Source of the DNA: DATJKD01 sp963728295
GTDB taxonomy: Bacteria > Pseudomonadota > Gammaproteobacteria > Steroidobacterales > Steroidobacteraceae
Direction: 5' to 3'
DNA: 64,000 bases
Assembly (NCBI GenBank): GCA_963728295.1
Contig: CAVSKB010000015.1
Span: forward strand, 62,001 to 126,000
In this document: positions 1 to 7,668 of the stretch, piece by piece
Numbering within the stretch: position 1 is the stretch's first letter
How the letters are laid out: each line of letters starts with the position of its first letter
Notes under the pieces: model-generated
Seen by the model: the letters and a program-made list of their open reading frames with translations, nothing else
Databases searched by the model: none
What the model was told of the DNA's origin: nothing
Made by a program: the position numbers and the translations under genes

Positions 1-2196
1 CTCCGGCGCGGTGAGCGACAGCGCGATCGCGAGCAGGATTGCCACCGTCGCAGGAGCGATCCGCAGCCATCGGTCGAGACGCGGCACGCCAAAGGAGGGA
101 TAGCCAAAGCGCACGATCGCATACAGCGCGAGCGCGACGAGGACGATGCCGACGATGCGCCACAAGCTCACCCAGACCGTCGTGAGCACGACCAGGCGCA
201 TGGTTTGCGATGGCTCGACCGGGCCGCTCCACTGCAGGCGGTGCGTCTGGTAGTTCCAGTTCGGCACCCCGGGCCCGTTCTGCAGCTGAGTCCCCGGCGC
301 ATATCGCTCGACGACCGACGATCGATTGAGATAGGCGTTCGCCGACTTGAGGCTGGCCGGCGCCTCCGCCCCGACCACGACCTCTTCCAGCGCGCCTTCC
401 AGCGCGGCCGGCTGCGGTGCGTCCTGCCGGGCACCGGTGACCGTGATCGTGTCCTTCGCTTCCTGCTCCATCGCTCCCTGCTCCATCGCTCCCTGCCAGG
501 CCGCGGGCTCGAGCTGCGGAAAGAACGCAAGCCGCGCCTGCGAAAGCGCAAAGGGCACGAGCAATACGACCACGACCGCGAGGCCGACCGAGCGCCAGTG
601 GCCAAGCCACTTGCGCACCCGGCCTTCGGGCATGGCGCGCACGATGGCGATCGCGACCAGCAGATTGAGCGCCGCCCAGGTAAGCGCGGGTAGCTCGTGA
701 TGCGTAAGCGTAAATGCCACAAGCGAGAGCACGGCGGCGGGCACGCCGGCAACGCGGAAAGCGACGGCGGCGACGAGCAGCACGGCGAAGATGTCGAGCA
801 GCCTCCAACGGTCGAGCCACGCGGACGGTGAGCTGTCGACACCGAGCGCCGCGAGCAGCCGATGCCCCGGCGGAAGACGGAGCGTCATCCCGAGGCTTGC
901 AAGCCGGGTCGTCCAGCCCGAGGCCGGCAGAGCGCCGTGCTGCTCGATCCGGCCGGTGGCCTCGACGCCAAGATCCGGTGTTCGGACCTCGACGCCCGCA
1001 CGGTCGTCCTCGCCCTGAGTGACGAGCAGCGGTTGTCCGTTCTGGCGCGCACCCTGCAGTCGGTAGGGCTCTGCCATCGCGAGCCGCCAATCCTGTTGCA
1101 TCCGTCCGCTGACGAGATCCTGGAAGGTGTAGCCCGTGCCGGCAAAGTCCCACCAGAGGTTGCGCTCCACGGCTATCTGGTTGCGGTCCTCGTCCCCCGG
1201 GCCGCGACTCCGCTCCGCCACGGTGATCTCGTCACCGGGGGAGAGGCGGTAGGCGGGCAGATGCGCCCAGTCGCTCGGCACATTGGCCTGCGAGGGATCG
1301 ATGCTGCTCGGGCCCTCGACGGCCGAGGCCCGCAGCCGGTCCACCGGCTCGAAGCTCCACACCTCCTCCGCCACACCGGAGTCCGGCCGCCGCACGCTCT
1401 CGAGCGCCGAGGCGCTGCGGGCCGTGACCTCGAGCGTCCAGGTTCCCGGACGGACCTGAACACGCAAGCGCCCGTCCGGTTGCAAACGCGCGGGTAAGGG
1501 CCCTGCGAGCTGCATCGGAACGAAGCCCGCGGGCAGCAGCGGACCCACGACTTCCTCGCGCGGGCGCCCGGCAACATTCAATGTGAGCCGCGTAGTCAGC
1601 AGGCCGGGAATCGCGTCGGTGAGCTTGCGGTAGATGTGTGCGTCGAACTGGTCGACCTGCGTCTGCTCGCGCGCCGCGCCCAGCCGCAGGCTGTCGCCCG
1701 CGCGCTCGGGCAATGCGACGCGCGCGCCGTTGACCGTGAGCGCAACCAGGCTGATCGATACCGGCAAGGCCACGGCTTCCGGCATCCGCGACCACGCGAG
1801 GCGGCCGGCGATCCGATGCGTCCCCGACGAAAGTCGCACCTGGGGCCGGCCATCGCGCTCGATTACCGGCGCAGCGCGGCCGTCGACGGTAACGTCCAGC
1901 GGCCATGCGGTCCGATCGCCGGGCAACGTCAGCACGCCCGGTGCCAGAACCTCGACGTCCTGCGCGAATTGCGCGCCATTCGCGCCCGCCCCGATTTCGA
2001 TCGGTCCGGGCCAGACGCAGATCCGGCCGTCCGGCGCGTTGACGCTCCCGCCGTCCAGCATGGGGCAGCGCAGGTGCTCGCGGCCATCGAGCACCCAGCC
2101 CTCCCAGCCGCGCAGTTCTTCCGGAACCTCGAGCGGCTGCGCCGCCAACGGACGGCTAAGAGCAGCAACAAGCAGCCAGCCAAGCAAACGGCGCAT
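1..2196 (-). CDS. Large exported/membrane protein of unknown function, C-terminus beyond left edge
   Basis: An uninterrupted minus-strand frame of 732 codons runs from an ATG at 2196 to the window edge without a stop. It opens with a signal peptide (MRRLLGWLLVAALSRPLAAQ), followed by a long region of short hydrophobic strands that looks extracytoplasmic. From about residue 460 hydrophobic segments appear (around LLDIFAVLLVAAVAF, WAALNLLVAIAIV, VGLAVVVVLLVPFALS), then a proline/glutamate-rich stretch, then two more hydrophobic segments near the edge (IVGIVLVALALY and VAILLAIALSLTAPE). This suggests a periplasmic domain anchored in the inner membrane by several helices. I do not recognise the family. 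All other open frames on either strand here lack protein-like character. The real C-terminus lies outside the window. Confidence 0.75.
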   Translation of the reverse strand, partial: MRRLLGWLLVAALSRPLAAQPLEVPEELRGWEGWVLDGREHLRCPMLDGGSVNAPDGRICVWPGPIEIGAGANGAQFAQDVEVLAPGVLTLPGDRTAWPLDVTVDGRAAPVIERDGRPQVRLSSGTHRIAGRLAWSRMPEAVALPVSISLVALTVNGARVALPERAGDSLRLGAAREQTQVDQFDAHIYRKLTDAIPGLLTTRLTLNVAGRPREEVVGPLLPAGFVPMQLAGPLPARLQPDGRLRVQVRPGTWTLEVTARSASALESVRRPDSGVAEEVWSFEPVDRLRASAVEGPSSIDPSQANVPSDWAHLPAYRLSPGDEITVAERSRGPGDEDRNQIAVERNLWWDFAGTGYTFQDLVSGRMQQDWRLAMAEPYRLQGARQNGQPLLVTQGEDDRAGVEVRTPDLGVEATGRIEQHGALPASGWTTRLASLGMTLRLPPGHRLLAALGVDSSPSAWLDRWRLLDIFAVLLVAAVAFRVAGVPAAVLSLVAFTLTHHELPALTWAALNLLVAIAIVRAMPEGRVRKWLGHWRSVGLAVVVVLLVPFALSQARLAFFPQLEPAAWQGAMEQGAMEQEAKDTITVTGARQDAPQPAALEGALEEVVVGAEAPASLKSANAYLNRSSVVERYAPGTQLQNGPGVPNWNYQTHRLQWSGPVEPSQTMRLVVLTTVWVSLWRIVGIVLVALALYAIVRFGYPSFGVPRLDRWLRIAPATVAILLAIALSLTAPE
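464..493. repeat. 15-bp tandem duplication inside the unknown membrane-protein gene
   Basis: Two perfect adjacent copies of a 15-base unit (464-478 and 479-493). The unit length keeps the reading frame and duplicates the pentapeptide QGAME in the region between the membrane segments. It is either a recent slippage event or an assembly duplication. Confidence 0.8.
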
Positions 2197-2296
2197 TGGA
2201 ACCCCGCGTACCGGCGGGCGGATGACCGCCCGGAGCCGCGCGGACTATAACGCACGCGACACAGGAGTCAGTTACGAGCGGGAACGTCCCTCGGGG

Positions 2297-2557
2297 TCAG
2301 GCTGCCGGCAGCACGATCGGGTCGATCTCGTAGCCCATCACTTCGCGGGTGATGGGATCGAGGATCGGCGTGCCGCAATTCACCCGCCCGGTTACACGCG
2401 CGCGCTTGATGAGCGCCACGTCTGGACGGAGGTTCTTCACTTCAATCAGGCCCTGCTCATCGCGCACCAGCGCGAGCACCGATTGCACGCTGCCTTCCCT
2501 GGCGCGGCTGGGCTCCGGAAACAGTAATGCGATGACTTCGAGAACGTCGAGATTCAT
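2297..2557 (-). CDS. Small conserved-looking hypothetical protein (86 aa)
   Basis: The predicted protein begins MNLDVLEVIALLFPEPSRAR and ends in a strand-rich half with TGRVNCGTPILDPITREVMG and YEIDPIVLPAA. No signal peptide or membrane segment is visible, so it is probably cytosolic. The ATG at 2557 is preferred because an AGGTAG-like ribosome site lies about a dozen bases upstream; an in-frame ATG at 2614 would add 19 residues with no better site. It sits between the unknown membrane protein and the plus-strand phosphodiesterase gene. Function unknown; the family was not recognised. Composition is normal for the window and no other frame here is plausible. Confidence 0.5.
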   Translation of the reverse strand: MNLDVLEVIALLFPEPSRAREGSVQSVLALVRDEQGLIEVKNLRPDVALIKRARVTGRVNCGTPILDPITREVMGYEIDPIVLPAA

Positions 2558-2778
2558 GCGATTCGTAACTACCTTTCGCCCGTGCGCACCAATGAGCAGC
2601 AAGTTGCATGCCATGGCAGAACCGCTTGAAAATCACGCACATGCGGCGCGTTCGGGTGGTCCCTTGGGTGACGAATTTGGTCAACCTGCTGTCAGGCGTG
2701 TCGCTTGGTGAGAGAGCTCACATCCTGCGCAACGCGAGCTGAGACGTTGCCGCGGCTGCGTTAAGTAATATCCGCAGC

Positions 2779-3531
2779 ATGGATGTTTCGCTGCCCACGA
2801 TCATCGCGCACCGCGGCAACGCCGCCGAGTTCCCGGAGAACACACTCGAGGCGCTGCAGTCCGCGGTGGACCTCGGCGTGAGGCACGTCGAGCTCGACGT
2901 GCAGCTGAGCGCGGACGGGGTTCCTTTTCTTCTTCACGACGCGGACTTTCGCCGCATGAGCGGCCGCCCCGATTCGGCGTTCGACCTCGCCTGGCCCGAG
3001 ATTTCGAGGCTGCCGATGAGCGAGCCCGGTCGGTTCGGGCCCAGCCATGCGGAGATCCGACCCTGTTCGCTCACACAGCTCGCGTCCGCCGTCGCCCGCT
3101 GGCCCTCGGTCACGGCGTTCGTGGAGATCAAGCGCGCGAGCCTGCGACGCTTCGGTCAGGCCGTCGTGCTGGATCGCGTCCTGACGTGCCTGCCGGAAGT
3201 GCTCGATCGCTGCGTACTCATCTCCTTTGATCGGTCCTGTCTCGAGGAGCTGCGCGGCATGGGATCCGCGCGCATCGGCTGGGTGCTCGGTGGCTACGAC
3301 GACGCCGAGCGTGCCGCGGCGGCCGCGCTCGCACCCGAGTTCCTGTTCTGCGATGTCGATCGGCTCCCGCCGGGCGATGCCCGCCTGTGGCCGGGTCCGT
3401 GGGAATGGGCAATCTACGAGATCCGCGATGCACCGACGGCGCGAGCACTTCGGGCGCGGGGCGTGCGCTTCGTCGAGACCATGACGGTGCGGGCGCTTCA
3501 GGCGCAGTACGCAGCGAGCGGCGGACGATGA
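2779..3531 (+). CDS. ugpQ: Cytosolic glycerophosphodiester phosphodiesterase
   Basis: Hydrolyses glycerophosphodiesters (deacylated phospholipids) to sn-glycerol 3-phosphate and an alcohol. The GDPD signature is clear at the N-terminus: IIAHRGNAAEFPENT (substrate and metal-binding His-Arg and Glu-Asn), then VELDVQLSADGVPFLLHD with the catalytic Glu-Asp pair and second His, and VEIK near residue 115. It is a TIM-barrel protein of 250 residues, the usual size for the cytosolic UgpQ type, and has no signal peptide. The start ATG at 2779 precedes the conserved motif by only seven residues. An FGGY kinase follows 28 bases downstream, suggesting co-transcription. Confidence 0.9.
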   Translation: MDVSLPTIIAHRGNAAEFPENTLEALQSAVDLGVRHVELDVQLSADGVPFLLHDADFRRMSGRPDSAFDLAWPEISRLPMSEPGRFGPSHAEIRPCSLTQLASAVARWPSVTAFVEIKRASLRRFGQAVVLDRVLTCLPEVLDRCVLISFDRSCLEELRGMGSARIGWVLGGYDDAERAAAAALAPEFLFCDVDRLPPGDARLWPGPWEWAIYEIRDAPTARALRARGVRFVETMTVRALQAQYAASGGR

Positions 3532-3559
3532 CCGCGGCCGGGAGGAGGAAGCCGGCCGC

Positions 3560-5059
3560 ATGAGCCTCGATGTGGAACTCGATTGGGTCGCGCGCGAGCT
3601 GGCGGCGCTGCGTCATGAGCTGCGACCCGCCGGCGATGCCGGCGGTCTCGTGCTTGCCCTTGACCAGGGCGGTCACGCAAGCCGCGCGGTACTGTTCGAC
3701 GGGGCGGGACGGGATGTAGCGGAGGCACGGGTCCCTGTCGCGACGCACCGCGAGGGACCCGATCGCGTCGAGCACGACCCCGACGAGCTCCTGGCGTCAC
3801 TGCGCGTGGCGGCGCAGGACGTCTGCGACAGCGCGGCTGCGCGCGGCCGCGAGATCGTTGCCGCAGGCCTGGCCTGCCAGCGCTCGACCGTGGTTTGCTG
3901 GGACCGGTACGACGGTCGTGCGCTGTCGGCGGCCATCTCCTGGCAGGACCGTCGCGACGCGGGTTTTCTCGAGCAGCTCCGGCCCCGGGCTGGCTGGGTA
4001 CGTGAACGGACGGGGCTCGTGCTCTCTCCGCATTACGGCGCGAACAAGCTCCGCTGGTGCCTCGAGATGCTTCCGGCGGTTCGCGCCGCGGCAACCGCGG
4101 AACGGCTGGCCGCGGGTCCGTTGTCGAGCTTTCTGCTCTGCGGTCTGCTCGAGGAGCGGCCCGTGTGCGTCGACCCGTCGAACGCCGCCCGGACGCTGCT
4201 GTTCGACCCCGCGACGCAGACATGGGTGCCCGAGCTCCTCGCCGCCTTCGGCATACCGGCAAGCGTGCTGCCGAGGCCCGTTCCGACGGTCCACGGGTAC
4301 GGCACGCTGCGTGTCGGCGAACGCAGGATCCCGCTTATGGCCTGCACCGGCGATCAGGCCGCCGCGGTGTTCGCGCACGGTGAGCTCGAGCCCGACCGGG
4401 CCTGGCTCAACGCCGGCACCGGCGCGTTTCTGCAGCGAGCCATCGCCGCCACCGCGCGGCCCACCGACGGGTTGCTCAAGAGCGTGCTTTTCTCCAATGG
4501 ATCACGCGTCGTTTGCAGCCTCGAGGGCACCATCAACGGCGCTGCGAGCGCGCTCGATTGGCTCCAGGCGCGTGTTGCGCTCGACGTCCCCCGCGCGGTC
4601 CATGCGCTTCACGGACGCGCGCCGGCGCGTGCGCCCATCTTCATGAACGGCGTGGGCGGGCTCGGTTCGCCCTGGTGGAAGCCGGACTTTCCCGTCGAGT
4701 TCTGCGGCGAGGGGGAAGAGCTCGCACGCGTGACTGCCGTCGTCGAGAGCCTGGCGTTCATGATCTGCGTCAATCTCGAGCTCATGCGCGAAGCGGGACC
4801 GCTCGCATCAGTGGTGATCACAGGTGGCCTCGCCCGCAGCGATTACCTGTGCCAGGCGGTTGCCGGTCTCGCGGCTCTCCCGGTCGACCGGCCCGAGCTC
4901 CGTGAAGCGACGGCGCGGGGCACGGCGTTTCTCGCCGCCGGGCGACCGGCCCACTGGCGGGCACCTCCGCTCGAGCGGCGCTTTGCACCGGCCGCAGACG
5001 GGGTCCTCGCCGCGCGCTTCCGTGAGTGGCGCGCCGAGATGTCCCGCCGCGGCGCCTGA
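3560..5059 (+). CDS. FGGY-family carbohydrate/polyol kinase (glycerol-kinase-like)
   Basis: ATP-dependent sugar or polyol kinase of the FGGY fold, 499 aa. The first ATP-binding strand is LVLALDQGGHASRAVLFD at about residue 31, then GLACQRSTVVCWDRYDG and AISWQDRRD, which match glycerol-kinase-like members. The second domain has ACTGDQAAAVFAHG, AGTGAF and the C-terminal VVITGGLARSDYLCQAVA phosphate-binding stretch. About 30 residues precede the first motif, a little more than usual. The start is supported by a GGAGGAGG ribosome site. It follows the phosphodiesterase gene and probably shares its transcript. The substrate cannot be read from sequence; glycerol, an erythritol-like polyol or a ketose are all possible. 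Confidence 0.82.
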   Translation: MSLDVELDWVARELAALRHELRPAGDAGGLVLALDQGGHASRAVLFDGAGRDVAEARVPVATHREGPDRVEHDPDELLASLRVAAQDVCDSAAARGREIVAAGLACQRSTVVCWDRYDGRALSAAISWQDRRDAGFLEQLRPRAGWVRERTGLVLSPHYGANKLRWCLEMLPAVRAAATAERLAAGPLSSFLLCGLLEERPVCVDPSNAARTLLFDPATQTWVPELLAAFGIPASVLPRPVPTVHGYGTLRVGERRIPLMACTGDQAAAVFAHGELEPDRAWLNAGTGAFLQRAIAATARPTDGLLKSVLFSNGSRVVCSLEGTINGAASALDWLQARVALDVPRAVHALHGRAPARAPIFMNGVGGLGSPWWKPDFPVEFCGEGEELARVTAVVESLAFMICVNLELMREAGPLASVVITGGLARSDYLCQAVAGLAALPVDRPELREATARGTAFLAAGRPAHWRAPPLERRFAPAADGVLAARFREWRAEMSRRGA

Positions 5060-5075
5060 AACGCCGCCCCGCGAA

Positions 5076-6122
5076 TCAGCGGCGCTGCGACTCGAGCGTT
5101 GCGAACACCTCGCGCTCGAGCCAGCCGCCGCCCCGGGCGCCATCGAAGAATCCACAGTGACCGCCACGAGCGGTACGCATGATATCGAGGGCGGGCGATG
5201 ACGCGAGCCGTCCGAGATCGCTCGCGGGGATGATGGGATCGTCGGCCGCGGCGATGATGCGGGTGGGAACGGCCAGCGACGCGAGCGCGCTGCCGACAAC
5301 GGCGTAACCGCGCAGATACGCGTCGAGCGAGGGGAAGCCGCCGTACACGCGAGCGAGGTGGTCGGTCATCCGCGTCAGGTTCGCCATGCGTCGCACTTCG
5401 CGCAGGTCGTACACGCCGGGCCACGCGAGCTGCTTCCTCGCGAGCGAGGTCTGCCATTTCCAGACGAAGTAGCGGCGGTACAACGCCCAACCTTCCTCGA
5501 GCCGCGCGAGCGTATGCACGGGGTCGAGCACCGGGCAGACGGCGACGATTCGATCGAGATCGAGACCGGCTTCCGCAGCCCGCGCGCCGACGCGCAGCGA
5601 GAAATTGCCGCCGAGCGAGAACCCCACAAGACTCACGGCGCGGTCCGGATTGCGGTCCTGGATGCAGCGCACGGCGCCAACGACCTCGGCGATACGGCAG
5701 GAGTGGAAGATCCCCTCGTTCAGGCGATGGCTGTCGCCGTGGTCGCGCAGGTTGAGTCGCAGCACGTCGTACCCGCGGTCGAACAGGTACTGACCGAGCG
5801 ACAGCACGTAGAGCGAATTCGCGCTGCCCTCCCAGCCGTGGAGCAATACCACAAGCCGCGCAGCCGCCGGTCCGTTACTTGCCTGCTGGTTCGCGTGCAA
5901 TGCGGAGAGCTGCACCCCCTCGCCACAATCGAGCAGTACGGGATGCGAGGCGGCAATGAGAGTCGCACAGCCGCGCAGAACGCCACGGCGACGCAGCGGC
6001 AGACTGGGCCACACGGATTGCAGGTGCCGGTTATCGAGCCAGCCCGGCGGGACGAAATCCGCCGGCGAAAACTCCGGAGCAGCCGCGGCCGGGCCCGCAT
6101 CTTGTGTCACGTCTGGACCCAA
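5076..6122 (-). CDS. yheT: YheT-type alpha/beta hydrolase
   Basis: Member of the YheT (ABHD1/3-like) alpha/beta hydrolases, whose physiological substrates are poorly known esters or lipids. The family N-terminus WLDNRHLQSVWPSL is present. It is followed by LVVLLHGWEGSANSLYV (oxyanion-hole strand), LRLNLRDHGDSHRLNEG and the nucleophile elbow GFSLGGN (Ser). The acid is probably in ADDPIIP, and the histidine in GGHCGFFDG near the C-terminus. At 348 aa the length is typical. The annotated start is a TTG at 6122; a GTG twelve bases inside (VTQDAG) is an alternative. It converges with the FGGY kinase gene and lies just after the response regulator gene on the same strand. Confidence 0.87.
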   Translation of the reverse strand: MGPDVTQDAGPAAAAPEFSPADFVPPGWLDNRHLQSVWPSLPLRRRGVLRGCATLIAASHPVLLDCGEGVQLSALHANQQASNGPAAARLVVLLHGWEGSANSLYVLSLGQYLFDRGYDVLRLNLRDHGDSHRLNEGIFHSCRIAEVVGAVRCIQDRNPDRAVSLVGFSLGGNFSLRVGARAAEAGLDLDRIVAVCPVLDPVHTLARLEEGWALYRRYFVWKWQTSLARKQLAWPGVYDLREVRRMANLTRMTDHLARVYGGFPSLDAYLRGYAVVGSALASLAVPTRIIAAADDPIIPASDLGRLASSPALDIMRTARGGHCGFFDGARGGGWLEREVFATLESQRR

Positions 6123-6129
6123 GCGCGCG

Positions 6130-7509
6130 TCAGGCGCCCGGGATCACGCGGAACTCGACACGATTGTTCTGTGTCGCCACGCCGTTCCACTGACCCGCCG
6201 TCATGCCCTCACGTTGTTCGGGATACTGGACGGGGTCGGTGCGACCGCCGTTCATCACCTCGACGACGATCGCACCGTTGGTACGCTGGCGAAGGCCGGC
6301 CGTGAAATTGGCGAAGGCGACGGACTGGCGTTGCGCGGGTGAAAGGCCATCGTCGTGCGGATTGCCGACCAGCGCACACTTGGCGAGCGGCAGGTCCGGG
6401 TCCGCGACCGAGAACCCCTCGTAGGCGTTCCCGGTCAGGCAGAAGTCGCCTACGAAGCTCTCGGCCAGGATCCGGCCGTGAAACCCTTCAGTCTCGAGCG
6501 CGGACGCGATGGTGCGCAGCCGCTCGAGCCGCGCCCCGTCGAACGGCGGCTCGCCGTACGGCAGGAACTCGATGACGGTAGCGGCCTCGCGTCCTGGTCC
6601 GGCGGCTATGACCGTCGGGGCGCCCGAGGGCGCCTTCGCGATCGGCGCTGCCGCAGCTGCGCGCGCCTTGAGGTCGGCGATCTGGCGAGCCGCGGCGCGG
6701 TTTGCGTCGAGCGCGCGCCACAAGAGCGCGCCCAGGACCAGCGCCGGCACGGCGGCGAGCAGTGCCGCGACGGCGACCGGCCAGCCCCAGGGTGGCGTCG
6801 GCGGCGGGATCTCCACGATCGGCGGCTGCGGAAGCTTGCTCAAGCCGTCCTTGAGCTCGGCGCTGATGCGGCGGCCAAGGGTTTCGAGCGTAGCCACGAC
6901 GGAACGGCGCTGCTCGGCGAGCTGGTCGCGGAGCTGCTGCTGCATCGCCTGGCGAAGGTTGCCCTGCAGCTCCGCCAGTGCAGAGGGCGTCCCGATCCGC
7001 GCGGTGGCCGGGCTGGTCGGCTCGTCCCGGCCCTCGGCATCCGCGGAATCGCTGTTTGCGACCTCCGCGGCATCGACCGGAAGCGAGCGCGCCGCGCCGC
7101 CGTCGAACAGGGCCGACCGGTGCTGACGCCGATCCGGGAGCAGGTGCAGCTGGTAGAGCACGCGCGAGACGTCGACTGGACGCACAGTCTTCGGCAACAC
7201 GCCCACGGCCCCGAGCGCGCGCGCCTGGCTCACGTACAACTCGCCTTCCTGCGAGGTGTACATCATGAGCGGAATCGTCGCGGTCAGAGGGTCGCTCTTG
7301 ATCACCTGTACGGCCTGGAACCCGTCCATGCCGGGCATCAGGTGATCCATGAAGATCACGTCGGGGCGGCTTTGCGCCAGGAACTCGAGCGCCTGTTCGG
7401 CGGACTCAGCCGTGTCGACTGCCATCCCGTGATGCTCGAGCATCCGGCTCAGAATGACCCGCGCTGAACGCGAGTCGTCCACGATCAGGGCACGCTTGCC
7501 CGACATCAT
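6130..7509 (-). CDS. Membrane-anchored response regulator with C-terminal extracytoplasmic domain
   Basis: Residues 5-120 form a canonical receiver domain: the acidic pair in LIVDDSRSAR, phospho-acceptor Asp55 in FMDHLMPGMDG, Thr/Ser in MMYTSQ and Lys107 in PKT. A linker rich in Gln and charged residues (about 175-225, probably coiled coil) leads to a proline-rich stretch and one transmembrane helix at about 243-265 (VAVAALLAAVPALVLG). The remaining 190 residues would then lie in the periplasm; they contain RLERLRTIASALE and end in NNRVEFRVIPGA, faintly OmpA-C-like. Receiver domains fused to a membrane helix are unusual. No DNA-binding domain is present. There are two adjacent start ATGs (7509 and 7506). 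No histidine kinase is adjacent. Confidence 0.8.
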   Translation of the reverse strand: MMSGKRALIVDDSRSARVILSRMLEHHGMAVDTAESAEQALEFLAQSRPDVIFMDHLMPGMDGFQAVQVIKSDPLTATIPLMMYTSQEGELYVSQARALGAVGVLPKTVRPVDVSRVLYQLHLLPDRRQHRSALFDGGAARSLPVDAAEVANSDSADAEGRDEPTSPATARIGTPSALAELQGNLRQAMQQQLRDQLAEQRRSVVATLETLGRRISAELKDGLSKLPQPPIVEIPPPTPPWGWPVAVAALLAAVPALVLGALLWRALDANRAAARQIADLKARAAAAAPIAKAPSGAPTVIAAGPGREAATVIEFLPYGEPPFDGARLERLRTIASALETEGFHGRILAESFVGDFCLTGNAYEGFSVADPDLPLAKCALVGNPHDDGLSPAQRQSVAFANFTAGLRQRTNGAIVVEVMNGGRTDPVQYPEQREGMTAGQWNGVATQNNRVEFRVIPGA

Positions 7510-7668
7510 TCGCTCTTACCCCTGGCGGGATGGGCGGCAGCATGCCGCCGTTTGGTATCGCGCTTTCTACCTTGATCCAGGACCTAAGCCAATCCCGCTT
7601 GACAACTCCGCTTCAATGCCACAGCGGGGGTATGCTTTCCGTGACGCAGTTCCAATCCGGAGACGGAC

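Noticed and set aside
7599..7636. TTGACA (7599) with TATGCT (7631) as promoter for the EF-G-like gene
   Set aside because: The spacing is 26 bases, far from the 16-18 that sigma-70 needs.
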